Below are positions 19,538 through 28,614 of a stretch of DNA of 64,000 nucleotides, piece after piece; the stretch's first letter is position 1; every line of letters starts with the position of its first letter. A model generated the notes under the pieces. It was not told the origin of the DNA. It worked only from the letters and a program-made list of their open reading frames with translations, and did not search any database. The position numbers and the translations under genes were made by a program. The DNA is from an uncultured Veillonella sp. (GTDB lineage Bacteria; Bacillota; Negativicutes; Veillonellales; Veillonellaceae): the NCBI RefSeq assembly GCF_900545795.1, contig NZ_URAR01000003.1, forward strand, positions 62,001 to 126,000, written 5' to 3'.

Positions 19538-19555
19538 GGAGCGGAAAACCGCTCC
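19538..19555 (-). terminator. Terminator of the fapR-fab-rnc operon
   Basis: Perfect 7-bp stem GGAGCGG-AAAA-CCGCTCC followed on the minus strand by T6. It lies 24 bp after the rnc stop. Confidence 0.88.
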
Positions 19556-19578
19556 TCTAAATACCTATATCTAATCTA

Positions 19579-20340
19579 TTAACCTATCATATCTTTGCAT
19601 AAAGACTTGCTTTCCAAGTACTCTAGAGTGACTTGAGCCGCATGTTGCTCAGCTTCCTTCTTACTCTTCCCTGTACCAGAACCATAGGAAATGCCTTCAA
19701 TGCGAACTTCCATACAGAAGACTTTATCATGGTCAGGACCTTTTTCACTAACTAGGGTATATACGATTTGTTTTTCCCCTGCTTGTTGCACATACTCCTG
19801 CAACATAGTCTTATAATCCTTCCCTAATTTACCTGCTTTAGCCTTTTCTAAATATCCTTGCAAATGACTCAATACAAACTGAGAGGCAATTTCATAGGAA
19901 GTGCCCACATATAAAGCGCCAATAACGGCTTCAAAAGTATCAGCTAAAATAGACGCTCTAGCTCGTCCACCAGACGTTGCTTCTCCACGGCCTAGCAATA
20001 AATAATTGCCAAAGTTTAGAGATGCACTACAAGCGGCCAACGCCGTTTCACATACAGTAGCTGCTTTTATCTTAGTCAGTTCACCCTCAGTCATTTGAGG
20101 ATATGTTGTAAACAAATATTCGCCAATAATTAAATCCAATACAGCATCACCTAAGAACTCCAGACGTTCATTATGCTGTACTCGCTTGGCGCGATTTTCA
20201 TTGGCATAAGACGTATGCGTAAATGCCCTATCAAGTAAGGCCAAATCTGTTAGCGGCACACGCAAATGCGCCACAAGCTCTCGAAGCGAGGCTTCGCGAG
20301 CTTGGTGCGTCATTGTCTTATGTGTTCTACGGCCCTTCAA
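19579..20340 (-). CDS. rnc: Ribonuclease III
   Basis: Double-strand-specific RNase that processes rRNA precursors and structured mRNAs. 253 aa in two parts: a nuclease domain with the signature NERLEFLGDAVLDLIIGEYL and second acidic cluster DTFEAVIGALYVG, then a double-stranded RNA-binding domain from about residue 175 (YKTMLQEYVQQAG ... GTGKSKKEAEQHAA). The TTG start directly abuts the fabF stop with GAGGA just before it; an internal ATG at codon 10 lacks a ribosome site. Last gene of the fatty-acid operon, as often seen in Firmicutes. Confidence 0.95.
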   Translation of the reverse strand: MKGRRTHKTMTHQAREASLRELVAHLRVPLTDLALLDRAFTHTSYANENRAKRVQHNERLEFLGDAVLDLIIGEYLFTTYPQMTEGELTKIKAATVCETALAACSASLNFGNYLLLGRGEATSGGRARASILADTFEAVIGALYVGTSYEIASQFVLSHLQGYLEKAKAGKLGKDYKTMLQEYVQQAGEKQIVYTLVSEKGPDHDKVFCMEVRIEGISYGSGTGKSKKEAEQHAAQVTLEYLESKSLCKDMIG

Positions 20341-21585
20341 TTAGTCCTCATAGCGACGAACTAATAAAGTCGCGTTGTGGCCACCAAAGCCAAAGGAGTT
20401 AGAAAGAGCACAGTTAACTTTAAGCTCACGAGCTCCTTCAGGCACATAGTCTAAATCAAGTTCTGGATCTGGATTTGTTAGGTTAATTGTTGGATGAACT
20501 TTGCCAGTTTCAATAGCCATTGCCATTACAATAGCTTCAATAGCACCAGCAGCACCTAACAAGTGACCTGTCATAGACTTAGTGGAATTGATAGCGAGTT
20601 CTTTTGCATGGTCGCCGAACAATTCTTTAATAGCCATAGTTTCATTTTTATCATTAAGACCAGTGGATGTACCATGAGCATTAATGTAGTTGATTTCAGA
20701 AGGATCGATACCTGCATCTTTAATAGCAAGTTCCATACATTTACGAGCTTGTAAGCCACCTGGTGCTGGTGCAGTAATGTGATATGCATCACCATTGCTA
20801 CCATAACCAATCACTTCAGCGTAAATATGGGCGCCACGTGCTTTAGCATGTTCTAACTCTTCTAATACTACGATGCCTGCCCCTTCACCCATTACGAAAC
20901 CATCGCGTTCAGAGTCAAATGGACGAGATGCTTTTTCAGGTTCATCATTGCGTGTGGACATAGCTTTCATAGCAGCAAAACCAGCAACAGCTGCTGGAGA
21001 AATAGCCGCTTCAGTACCACCAGCGAACATAATATCTGCGTCGCCACGAGCAACAATGCGGAATGCATCACCAATAGAGTTTGTGCCAGATGCACAAGCA
21101 GTAATATCAGTAATAGCTGGACCTTGTAAACCTAATTCAATGGATACACGGCCAGACACCATGTTAGCAATCATCATAGGTACTGCGAAAGGACTTACAC
21201 GATTAGGTCCTTTGTCAAATAGAGTTACATATACATCGTGGATTGAGTTAATCCCGCCGATGCCTGTACCTACTACAGTGCCACAACGATCGCGATCTTC
21301 TTTATCTAAATCAAGTTTAGAATCTTGAAGAGCGAGTACAGCAGCAGCGATAGCAAATGCAGAAGAACGGTCCATACGACGCGATTCTTTTTTATCTACC
21401 CCATATTTTGTAATATCAAAATCCTTAACTTCACCAGCAATGCGTGTAGCATATTCAGTGGCGTCAAAATGCGTAATTGGGCCGATACCAGATTGACCTT
21501 TCAATAACGCTTCATAAAATGCTTCTTTACCAATCCCTACAGGTGTCACTGCACCTAAACCGGTAATTACAACACGTTTTTCCAA
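20341..21585 (-). CDS. fabF: 3-oxoacyl-ACP synthase II
   Basis: Condenses acyl-ACP with malonyl-ACP during chain elongation. Catalytic Cys-His-His set: C164 in ITACASGTNS, the first His in INAHGTSTGLND and the second in MTGHLLGAAGAIE. FGFGGHN is near the C-terminus. 414 aa matches the family. The start is TTG with GAGGTG upstream. It lies between the FMN oxidoreductase gene and rnc with no gap to rnc, in the FapR-controlled operon. Confidence 0.96.
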   Translation of the reverse strand: MEKRVVITGLGAVTPVGIGKEAFYEALLKGQSGIGPITHFDATEYATRIAGEVKDFDITKYGVDKKESRRMDRSSAFAIAAAVLALQDSKLDLDKEDRDRCGTVVGTGIGGINSIHDVYVTLFDKGPNRVSPFAVPMMIANMVSGRVSIELGLQGPAITDITACASGTNSIGDAFRIVARGDADIMFAGGTEAAISPAAVAGFAAMKAMSTRNDEPEKASRPFDSERDGFVMGEGAGIVVLEELEHAKARGAHIYAEVIGYGSNGDAYHITAPAPGGLQARKCMELAIKDAGIDPSEINYINAHGTSTGLNDKNETMAIKELFGDHAKELAINSTKSMTGHLLGAAGAIEAIVMAMAIETGKVHPTINLTNPDPELDLDYVPEGARELKVNCALSNSFGFGGHNATLLVRRYED

Positions 21586-21623
21586 TTAATTCACCTCACA
21601 TGTAAACTATGCTTTGAAATACA

Positions 21624-22580
21624 TTAATCAATAGCAGAGACTTCTTTGATTAATTTTGCAAAAATCTCTTTCACTGGCAAAATTTCATCTACTTTTCTCA
21701 TATTATTGCCGGAGAATACAAGTCCGGTTTCCACATCACCTTGCTGTGCCCGTTCCAAAGCTTTAATTAAGCAGAATTTATGCGAACAATGCTTTAAGCA
21801 GCGATCACATACTTTTGGTGGTTCTACCGTACCATCCAAGACGGATAAAGCAAACTTATTGCGAATCGCCTGTCCTGGTAAGCCTACTGGACTCTCGATT
21901 AAAACAATATCTTCAGGCTTATCAGCGCGCACGTACATTTTCTTAAGTTCGTCTGAAGCATTGCATTCCACACTGGCTGCAAAGCGACTCCCCATTTGTA
22001 CGCCATTGGCGCCAAGCTTTAACATTTCAACAATGTCATTCCCATCTAGTACCCCACCGGCACCAATAACAGGAATATTTTTAACTGCTTTCACTACTTC
22101 GGGCACAATTTCACGAGATGAACGATTAGTACCTAAATGTCCACCTGCTTCACTGCCTTCAACAATTACTGCAGCGGCTCCTAAGCCTTCAGAAATTCGG
22201 GCTAATTTACCACTTGAAACAATCGGTACGATAGGAGTTCCAGACTCTTTACCCATACCAAACATATCGCGGGAAAATCCTGCCCCTGCTACTACGAGGT
22301 CAATGCCCTCTTCAATAGCAGTTTTTACTAGGCCAGCAAACCCGGAGGCTGCTACCATCGCATTTATACCAATAATACCCGTAGGTGATAATTTTCGAGC
22401 TAATCTTATTTCATAACGTAATTCATCAAATGGCATACCGGAGGCCGCAATAAGACCAATGCCACCTTCATTAGCTACAGCTGCCGCTAGGCGCGCTGTA
22501 GATAATCTGATCGCCATGCCACCTTGTATAATAGGCACCTTTGCCACCAGATTTCCGATGCGAAGTTCAGGGAGCTTCAC
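21624..22580 (-). CDS. FMN-dependent nitronate monooxygenase/FabK-like protein with Cys cluster
   Basis: 318 aa TIM-barrel flavoprotein of the NMO/FabK/IMPDH-like group. Visible motifs are PIIQGGMAIRLS at the N-terminus, the phosphate-binding segments VIGAGGVLDGNDI and GANGVQMGSRF, and EGSEAGGH with the family histidine. Unlike FabK it has a C-terminal Cys cluster, CDRCLKHCSHKFC, which could bind metal or Fe-S. Being inside the fab operon between acpP and fabF, it may act on acyl intermediates or detoxify by-products; that is inference. GTG start with AGGAGG. It is a diverged paralogue of the FabK at 24624-25568. Confidence 0.75.
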   Translation of the reverse strand: MKLPELRIGNLVAKVPIIQGGMAIRLSTARLAAAVANEGGIGLIAASGMPFDELRYEIRLARKLSPTGIIGINAMVAASGFAGLVKTAIEEGIDLVVAGAGFSRDMFGMGKESGTPIVPIVSSGKLARISEGLGAAAVIVEGSEAGGHLGTNRSSREIVPEVVKAVKNIPVIGAGGVLDGNDIVEMLKLGANGVQMGSRFAASVECNASDELKKMYVRADKPEDIVLIESPVGLPGQAIRNKFALSVLDGTVEPPKVCDRCLKHCSHKFCLIKALERAQQGDVETGLVFSGNNMRKVDEILPVKEIFAKLIKEVSAID

Positions 22581-22603
22581 TATTAATTCCTCCTGTTACG
22601 TAT

Positions 22604-22634
22604 ACCGATTAGGAGGCCGAAGCCTCCTATCGGT
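22604..22634 (-). other. Very stable UUCG stem-loop downstream of acpP
   Basis: On the minus strand the RNA folds as a GGAGGC-UUCG-GCCUCC hairpin extended by an outer stem (ACCGA/TCGGT). It lies 10 bp after the acpP stop. It has no T run, so it probably stabilises the acpP 3' end or causes partial termination. Confidence 0.6.
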
Positions 22635-22643
22635 GCACAAGTC

Positions 22644-22880
22644 TTACGCTTCTTTGATAGAATCAATATATTCTACCGTATCTTTAACTGTTTTAATTTT
22701 TTCAGCTACATCATCAGGAATTTCTACATTGAATTCTTCTTCGAAAGCCATGATCAATTCAACGATGTCTAAGGAGTCAGCTCCTAAGTCGTCGATGAAT
22801 GTAGAATCAATTTTAACTTCAGCTTCGTCAACGCCTAACTGTTCCACAACGATCGCTTTTACTTTATCAAACGTGGTCAT
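22644..22880 (-). CDS. acpP: Acyl carrier protein
   Basis: Carries growing acyl chains on 4'-phosphopantetheine. 78 aa, acidic. The attachment Ser is S36 in the motif GADSLDIVEL. I start at the ATG at 22880, which has GGAGGTGAAATCACA before it. The next start upstream, at 22901, falls at the ribosome site and would add seven residues. It lies in the fab operon, and a stable hairpin follows the gene. Confidence 0.97.
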   Translation of the reverse strand: MTTFDKVKAIVVEQLGVDEAEVKIDSTFIDDLGADSLDIVELIMAFEEEFNVEIPDDVAEKIKTVKDTVEYIDSIKEA

Positions 22881-22920
22881 TGTGATTTCACCTCCTTTCA
22901 ATGGAATCTAATATATGATA

Positions 22921-23664
22921 CTACATCACCATGCCACCATCAACATTGATTACTTGGCCTGTAATATAGCTTGATAATCCACTAGATAAGAATACAGCCA
23001 CATTCGCTACTTCGTCTGGCTCAGCCATACGATGCATTGGAATGGTCTCTACCATAGCATCTTTCACTTTATCTGGCAATACATCAGTCATGTCAGTGTG
23101 AATGAAGCCTGGTGCAATGGCATTAACAGTAATGCCACGAGAAGCTAATTCTTTAGCACAAGATTTAGTAAAACCAATAACACCTGCTTTAGATGCACTG
23201 TAGTTAGCTTGACCAGCATTGCCAGTTACACCGACTACGGATGTCATGTTGACGATCTTACCACTTCTCTGTTTCATCATAATCTTGGATACCGCTTTAG
23301 TTACTAGGTATACGCTCTTCAAGTTAATGTTAATTACATCATCCCAATCAGCATCTTTCATACGCATAAGTAAACCATCGCGTGTAATCCCTGCATTATT
23401 TACTAAAATATCAATATGACCAAAGGTCTTGTGCGCTTCATCAACCATAGCTGCTACTTCATCAGCATTGGACACATCAGCTTTAATTTTAATCGCTTTG
23501 CGACCAAGTGCTAAGATAGCATCTACTGTTTCTTGTGCTGCTGCTTCACTGCCGCTGTAGTTAACTACTACGTCAGCACCAACCTGGGCCATGCGAATCG
23601 CAATGGCACGACCGATACCACGAGAAGCACCAGTTACTAAAGCAACTTTATCTCCTAAATGCAT
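22921..23664 (-). CDS. fabG: 3-oxoacyl-ACP reductase
   Basis: NADPH-dependent reduction of 3-oxoacyl-ACP, second step of each elongation cycle. 247-aa classical short-chain dehydrogenase: cofactor motif TGASRGIGRAIA, NNAGITRDGLLMRM, the catalytic Ser-Tyr-Lys in NMTSVVGVTGNAGQANYSAS and KAG, and FIHTDMTDVLP. The C-terminal GQVINVDGGMVM is typical. ATG preceded by GAGGGGG. It starts one base from the fabD stop, in the order fabD-fabG-acpP as in other Firmicutes. Confidence 0.97.
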   Translation of the reverse strand: MHLGDKVALVTGASRGIGRAIAIRMAQVGADVVVNYSGSEAAAQETVDAILALGRKAIKIKADVSNADEVAAMVDEAHKTFGHIDILVNNAGITRDGLLMRMKDADWDDVININLKSVYLVTKAVSKIMMKQRSGKIVNMTSVVGVTGNAGQANYSASKAGVIGFTKSCAKELASRGITVNAIAPGFIHTDMTDVLPDKVKDAMVETIPMHRMAEPDEVANVAVFLSSGLSSYITGQVINVDGGMVM

Positions 23665-23665
23665 T

Positions 23666-24607
23666 TTATCGAACCCCCTCTAAAAATTCAAGCGTTTTAG
23701 CCAAGGACTCTACATCTTCTACATTAGCTAATTGCATTTCTTTATTAATTTTCTTAGTAAATCCTGTTAATACTTTGCCTGGGCCTACTTCTACGAAGTT
23801 TTGAACGCCATTTTTAATCATTGTATCAACGCAGTCTTCCCAAAGCACAGGATGAGCTGCTTGGATAACCAAGGATTTTTTAATCGCATCAGCATCAGTT
23901 AAGATTTCGCCAGTAATATTTACAACTACTGGAATTTGAGCATCTTTCACTGTTACTTTATCAAGCTCTTCTTTAAGACGAGCTGCTGCTGGTTCCATTA
24001 AACGGCTATGGAAAGGAGCACTTACTGGAAGCATAACAGCGCGTTTAGCACCAGCTGCTTTCATTTCTTCAGCTGCCTTTTCTACCGCTTCTTTAGCACC
24101 AGCAATTACGATCTGACCTGGACAGTTAAAGTTAACTGCTTGTACAGAACCTACTTCTTTATCAATTTTTTCACAAATGGAAACTACTGTTTCGCGAGGT
24201 AATGCTAAGATAGCCGCCATTGCGCCTTCGCCGATTGGCACTGCTTCTTGCATATATTCACCGCGCTTATGCACAATGTACACAGCATCTTTGAAATCTA
24301 ATACGCCAGCTGCTACTAAAGCACTATATTCGCCTAAGCTATGACCACCTACAATATCAGGGGTAAAGCCTTTTTCTTTTAATACTTCATAACATGCCAC
24401 ACTAGCTGTTAAAATAGCTGGTTGCGTATTAGCTGTTTTTACTAATTCAGTATCAGGACCTTCAAAGCAAAGTTTACTAATTGAATAACCTAATGCTTCA
24501 TCGGCTTCAGCAAAACGCTGTCTAACAATAGCATACTCATTGTATAAATCTTGAAGCATGCCTACTTTTTGAGAACCTTGTCCTGGAAATACAAATGCTG
24601 TTTTCAC
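23666..24607 (-). CDS. fabD: Malonyl-CoA:ACP transacylase
   Basis: Transfers malonyl from CoA to ACP. 313 aa: FVFPGQGSQKVGM at the N-terminus, nucleophile S90 in GGHSLGEYSAL, and the catalytic His in SAPFHSRLM. The start is the GTG at 24607 with GGGAGG in front; longer in-frame starts would run into the fabK coding end at 24624. It is cotranscribed with fabK and fabG. Confidence 0.96.
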   Translation of the reverse strand: MKTAFVFPGQGSQKVGMLQDLYNEYAIVRQRFAEADEALGYSISKLCFEGPDTELVKTANTQPAILTASVACYEVLKEKGFTPDIVGGHSLGEYSALVAAGVLDFKDAVYIVHKRGEYMQEAVPIGEGAMAAILALPRETVVSICEKIDKEVGSVQAVNFNCPGQIVIAGAKEAVEKAAEEMKAAGAKRAVMLPVSAPFHSRLMEPAAARLKEELDKVTVKDAQIPVVVNITGEILTDADAIKKSLVIQAAHPVLWEDCVDTMIKNGVQNFVEVGPGKVLTGFTKKINKEMQLANVEDVESLAKTLEFLEGVR

Positions 24608-24623
24608 CTTACTGCCTCCCGTA

Positions 24624-25568
24624 TTATTTAACCATTGTTTGTAAGCCGCCAATAACGGATTCAGCTTCACTCATAATATCTTTAATAATCTCTGCACAAG
24701 GTTTAATATCTTGTAACATACCGGAGATTTGGCCAATCATAACAGAACCATGTTTTACATCGCCATCAATTGCTGCTTTGCGAAGTGTACCTGCACCAAG
24801 TTCTTCCAATTGTTCCTTAGTTGCGCCACCAAATTCCATTTCTTGGTATTGGTGAGATAAAAGGTTTTCTAAAATACGAACTGGATGGCCTGTAGTTAAG
24901 CCCGTCATGATAGTGGAACGGTCCTTAGCTTTAAGCACAGCTTCTTTATAGTTTGGATGAGCAATACATTCGTCAGATAAAACGAAACGGCTCCCCATCT
25001 GAACAGCGCTAGCACCAAGAGCGAATGCAGCCGCTGCACCGCGACCATCGCCAATACCGCCTGCTGCAATAACTGGTACATTAACGGCGTCAACGATTTG
25101 AGGAATTAAACACATAGTTGCAATTTCCCCTACGTGACCGCCAGACTCAGTCCCTTCAGCAATAACAGCATCAATGCCACCGCGCAATAAACGTTTAGCT
25201 AATAATACAGATGCTACTACTGGAATTACTTTAGTACCAATTTCTTTTAATGCTGGCACATATGTACTTGGGTTACCTGCCCCAGTTGTAATTACTGGTA
25301 CGCGTTCTTCTAGCACAACTTGCATAACTTCTTTAACGAAAGGAGACATCAACATGATGTTACAACCAAATGGTTTATTAGTACGTTCCTTAAGTTTATG
25401 AATTTCATTGCGGAATACATCTGGTGGCATATGGCCGGCACCAATGATACCAAGTCCGCCGCCTTCAGAAACAGCGGCTGCTAATTCAGCTGTACCTAAC
25501 CAAGCCATACCGCCTTGAAATATGGGATACTCAATCCCTAACAAATCACAAATATCAGTCTTTATCAT
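24624..25568 (-). CDS. fabK: Enoyl-ACP reductase II
   Basis: FMN-dependent, NADH-using last reduction of the elongation cycle, the replacement for FabI in many Firmicutes. 314 aa TIM barrel: YPIFQGGMAWLGTAELAAAV, TTGAGNPSTYVPALKEIG, AEGTESGGHVGE with the conserved histidine, VPVIAAGGIGDGRG and GASAVQMGSRFVLSDEC. Its place between fabH and fabD supports FabK over a generic nitronate monooxygenase. ATG preceded by AAGGAGGAG. No fabI-type gene is visible in the window. Confidence 0.93.
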   Translation of the reverse strand: MIKTDICDLLGIEYPIFQGGMAWLGTAELAAAVSEGGGLGIIGAGHMPPDVFRNEIHKLKERTNKPFGCNIMLMSPFVKEVMQVVLEERVPVITTGAGNPSTYVPALKEIGTKVIPVVASVLLAKRLLRGGIDAVIAEGTESGGHVGEIATMCLIPQIVDAVNVPVIAAGGIGDGRGAAAAFALGASAVQMGSRFVLSDECIAHPNYKEAVLKAKDRSTIMTGLTTGHPVRILENLLSHQYQEMEFGGATKEQLEELGAGTLRKAAIDGDVKHGSVMIGQISGMLQDIKPCAEIIKDIMSEAESVIGGLQTMVK

Positions 25569-25580
25569 GGTTTCTCCTCC

Positions 25581-26576
25581 TTAGTACCATTTCATTACCA
25601 AGCCAGCCCAAGTCAATCCGGCACCAAAACCTGCAAAGGCTACAATGTCATCTCGTTTTATAAACCCTGAACGCAATGCTTCATCAAGAGCTATGCCTAC
25701 AGAAGCGGCCGATGTATTACCATACTTTGGTAAATTCACAAATACTTTATCACTAGGCAATTTTAATCGGTGTGCAGCAGAGTCAATAATTCGTGTATTC
25801 GCTTGATGTGGAATAAAACAATCTAAGTCAGAGAGTTCTAAGCCCGCATGATCTAAAGCCGTTAATACGGTACGTCCCATAGTCTTTACTGCAAATTTAT
25901 ATACTTCGGCTCCATCCATATGAATATAGGTGAGGCCTTCTTCAACGCGTTTATCATTAGGAACCATAGCAGTACCACTGGATGGAATGCACAAGCTCAT
26001 TCCCCCGGTACCATCAGCGCCCATGTCCATGCCAAGCATGCCATAACCTTCTGCTACGGTGGACACGATAGCTGCACTAGCTCCATCACCGAAAAGCACA
26101 CAAGTACTTCGGTCTTGCCAGTTAAGTACGCGAGATAATACCTCTACGCCGATAACTAGCACATTTTTAAAAATATTGGAATTAACATAGCTACCAGCTG
26201 TGATAAGTCCATACACAAAACCAGAGCACGCAGCGCCTAAATCATAAGCAGCTGCTCGTTTAGCACCTAAATTAGCTTGTACTAAACAGGCTGTAGAAGG
26301 AATGCTCATGTCGCCAGTTAATGTAGCTACAATAATGCAATCAATGTCTTCAGCGGTTAAATTAGCCACTTCTAAAGCACGTTTTGCTGCCTCTGTAGCC
26401 ATATCAGAAGCATTCATACCTTCTGGGGCAATGCGTCTTTCTTCAATACCAGTACGCTCGCGAATCCATTGATCGCTAGTATCAACGATTTTCTCTAAAT
26501 CCGCGTTAGTCACAATATTATCTGGTAAAAAGCTACCAGTTCCGACTATTCCGACTGGCTTAGTCCACATCGTCAT
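25581..26576 (-). CDS. fabH: 3-oxoacyl-ACP synthase III
   Basis: Starts fatty-acid synthesis by condensing an acyl-CoA with malonyl-ACP. 331 aa: Cys-His-Asn set as C117 in GAACSGF, His in CFIPHQANTRI, Asn in YGNTSAASVGIAL; GAGLTWAG ends the protein. The start ATG overlaps the plsX end by 17 bp, with GGAG inside plsX. Part of the FapR operon. Confidence 0.96.
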   Translation of the reverse strand: MTMWTKPVGIVGTGSFLPDNIVTNADLEKIVDTSDQWIRERTGIEERRIAPEGMNASDMATEAAKRALEVANLTAEDIDCIIVATLTGDMSIPSTACLVQANLGAKRAAAYDLGAACSGFVYGLITAGSYVNSNIFKNVLVIGVEVLSRVLNWQDRSTCVLFGDGASAAIVSTVAEGYGMLGMDMGADGTGGMSLCIPSSGTAMVPNDKRVEEGLTYIHMDGAEVYKFAVKTMGRTVLTALDHAGLELSDLDCFIPHQANTRIIDSAAHRLKLPSDKVFVNLPKYGNTSAASVGIALDEALRSGFIKRDDIVAFAGFGAGLTWAGLVMKWY

Positions 26577-27588
26577 ATTTTATTGCTCCTTCTTCTTCAA
26601 TACTATGTTGAATGTTTTCAATAATCTTACGATCAACTAATTCTCCGGCAATTTTAATGGCTGTAAAAATTTCTTTTGCTTTAGAACTGCCATGAGAAAT
26701 TAGGAATACACCATTTACACCAAGCAATGGAGCGCCTCCATTTTCAGTATGGTCTAAGCGATGGCGCACTTTCTTAACAACAGGGTAAATCATCATAGCC
26801 CCTAGTTTAGCAAATATGCCACCATTTTTAATGCCGTCTTTTAATAATTGAGTCACAGCACCAACAAGACCTTCAGCAAATTTAAGGACTACATTCCCTA
26901 CGAAGCCATCGCAAAGCACTACATCAACCGTGCCCTTAGGAATGTCACGCCCTTCTACATTGCCGTAAAAAGGAATTGTTTTTAATTGTTCTAATAAAGG
27001 GTATGTAGCCAAACATAGCTCATTGCCCTTAGTATTTTCTTCACCTACATTGAGAAGGCCTATGCTAGGATGTTCTTTACCAAACATCAAGCGAGCATAG
27101 TTATAACCCATAATAGCCCCTTGCACCAAATGTTTTGCCTTGCAATTTACATTGGCACCAGAGTCCATCATAACTGTTACGCCAGTTGCTGTTGGTATAG
27201 GCGTTGCAATCATAGGTCTATCAATGCCTTTGATTCGTCCAAGTCCAAACAAAGCAGCTGCTACAGCTGCTCCAGTACTACCTGGTGCAATAACTGCATC
27301 ACACACTTTTTCGCGAACTAGACGAGTAGCAACTAAAATTGACGCATCTTTTTTCTTGCGCACAGCTGTGCCTGGATGCTCACACATGCCAATCACTTCA
27401 CTGGCATGATGAATTGTCAATTGTGGGTTATTTTCTTGTCCTTGTTCTACTAGTACATCACGAATTTGTTGTTCGTCACCTACTAATACTATTTCCATAT
27501 GTGGAAATGCTTTTGCAGCGTCAATTGCCCCTAGAACCATTTCTAAAGGAGCAAAATCGCCACCCATAGCATCTATTGCAATTTTCAT
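26560..27588 (-). CDS. plsX: Phosphate acyltransferase PlsX
   Basis: Converts acyl-ACP to acyl-phosphate for glycerol-3-phosphate acylation by PlsY. About 342 aa: MKIAIDAMGGDFAP start, VGDEQQIRDVL, HASEVIGMCEHPGTAVRKKK, APGSTGAAVAAALFGLGRIK, GLLNVGEENTKG, and CDGFVGNVVLKFAEG. I start at the ATG at 27588; an upstream TTG overlaps the fapR end and would put extra residues before the conserved N-terminus. The gene lies between fapR and fabH as in B. subtilis. Confidence 0.96.
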   Translation of the reverse strand: MKIAIDAMGGDFAPLEMVLGAIDAAKAFPHMEIVLVGDEQQIRDVLVEQGQENNPQLTIHHASEVIGMCEHPGTAVRKKKDASILVATRLVREKVCDAVIAPGSTGAAVAAALFGLGRIKGIDRPMIATPIPTATGVTVMMDSGANVNCKAKHLVQGAIMGYNYARLMFGKEHPSIGLLNVGEENTKGNELCLATYPLLEQLKTIPFYGNVEGRDIPKGTVDVVLCDGFVGNVVLKFAEGLVGAVTQLLKDGIKNGGIFAKLGAMMIYPVVKKVRHRLDHTENGGAPLLGVNGVFLISHGSSKAKEIFTAIKIAGELVDRKIIENIQHSIEEEGAIKYDDVD

Positions 27589-27592
27589 ATAC

Positions 27593-28153
27593 CTACATCC
27601 TATCCTCAATGGGCTCCATTATAAATTTAGCCCGAAAGACTTCATTTACTTTATCCTTGATTGTAACCCAGATGAAATGCTTTTCACCTCGTTGGCGCAT
27701 AACTGATGCTTTGGCCACCAAGTTACAATTTGCTTTTACAGGATTCTTATACTTAATATTACCCACTCCCGCAAGGGCAGCTGGCTCACCAAGTACAGCT
27801 TTCGCCAACGAATCTGCTTGAGCATATAAATACTGAGGCTCAACATAACCAGCACAATCAGTCATATCACTTGTTGTACGTAATATGCTAAGACCTTGCT
27901 GTCCCACTGTCAAGTCAATTAACTCCCCAACCACTTCAATGTGGTCATGGTCATTTGCCTCATGTGCGTTTCCCTCAGCTCTAGCTTTAATGCGCTCACG
28001 TAACTCAGGGATCCCTAGCTCTAACCGATCTAAGCGAATGGTAGGAACGCTGACATTAAAAAAGATGGCCAGCTCCTCATCGGTAAGGAAAGGCGTTGTA
28101 TTCAGTTTTTCTCGCAATAACTGCTGTCGCTCTTGTTTCTTTATCCGACTCAT
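27593..28153 (-). CDS. fapR: Fatty-acid/phospholipid regulator FapR
   Basis: Malonyl-CoA-responsive repressor of fatty-acid and phospholipid genes. 186 aa: an N-terminal DeoR-like helix-turn-helix (TDEELAIFFNVSVPTIRLDR, LELGIPELRERI) joined to a C-terminal hotdog ligand domain (about 95-186). I start at the ATG at 28153 behind AAAAGGTGG. It heads the plsX-fab operon, so autoregulation is expected. A consensus-like promoter and an inverted repeat over the predicted start of transcription lie just upstream. Confidence 0.93.
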   Translation of the reverse strand: MSRIKKQERQQLLREKLNTTPFLTDEELAIFFNVSVPTIRLDRLELGIPELRERIKARAEGNAHEANDHDHIEVVGELIDLTVGQQGLSILRTTSDMTDCAGYVEPQYLYAQADSLAKAVLGEPAALAGVGNIKYKNPVKANCNLVAKASVMRQRGEKHFIWVTIKDKVNEVFRAKFIMEPIEDRM

Positions 28154-28172
28154 GGTACCACCTTTTATGACC

Positions 28173-28186
28173 AAGTAATAATACTT
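28173..28186. promoter_or_regulatory. Candidate FapR operator
   Basis: Inverted repeat AAGTA-ATAA-TACTT placed directly after the -10 box of the fapR promoter, covering the predicted transcription start. FapR operators known in other Firmicutes are AT-rich inverted repeats in this position. No second copy was found to build a consensus. Confidence 0.35.
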
Positions 28187-28193
28187 CATTACA

Positions 28194-28222
28194 ATTATAT
28201 GCTACCAAGTCAATTATTGCAA
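28194..28222 (-). promoter_or_regulatory. Promoter of the fapR-plsX-fab operon
   Basis: Minus-strand -35 TTGCAA (28217-28222), exactly 17-bp spacer, perfect -10 TATAAT (28194-28199). It lies about 40 bp upstream of the fapR ATG. Confidence 0.65.
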
Positions 28223-28614
28223 GTAAATATATTAAAATTTTACTATAAACTACTACATATTGTATTTAATTAATTTTTTACTACTTGTATTATAATTACT
28301 TTGACATTATGACCATGTCATTATTACTGCTATCTTATGAAGATTTCAAAGCTTAAAAACCAAACTACACACAATATTTTAAACGAATAAAACTTGTAGC
28401 TATAGCTACTGAAAACTATTTTCAACTTAATTATAATAAAAGCATACACATAACACAATACTTAGTGGTCATTTTACAGCACTTGCCTTCACACTAAGGA
28501 TGCCTACTCAAGCATCACTCTATTATACCACTATTATATGTATATACTAAATCTTTTTTCCTATATATTATAACTATTTAATGCAAAATGGTAATGCAGA
28601 AAGGGACATTTACT
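28223..28614. other. Intergenic region between divergent fapR and DUF438 genes
   Basis: About 390 bp, very AT-rich. It holds an inverted repeat TGACAT-N7-ATGTCA at 28302-28320, a possible regulator site. No convincing promoter for the plus-strand gene, no small ORF and no RNA gene were seen. Confidence 0.4.
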
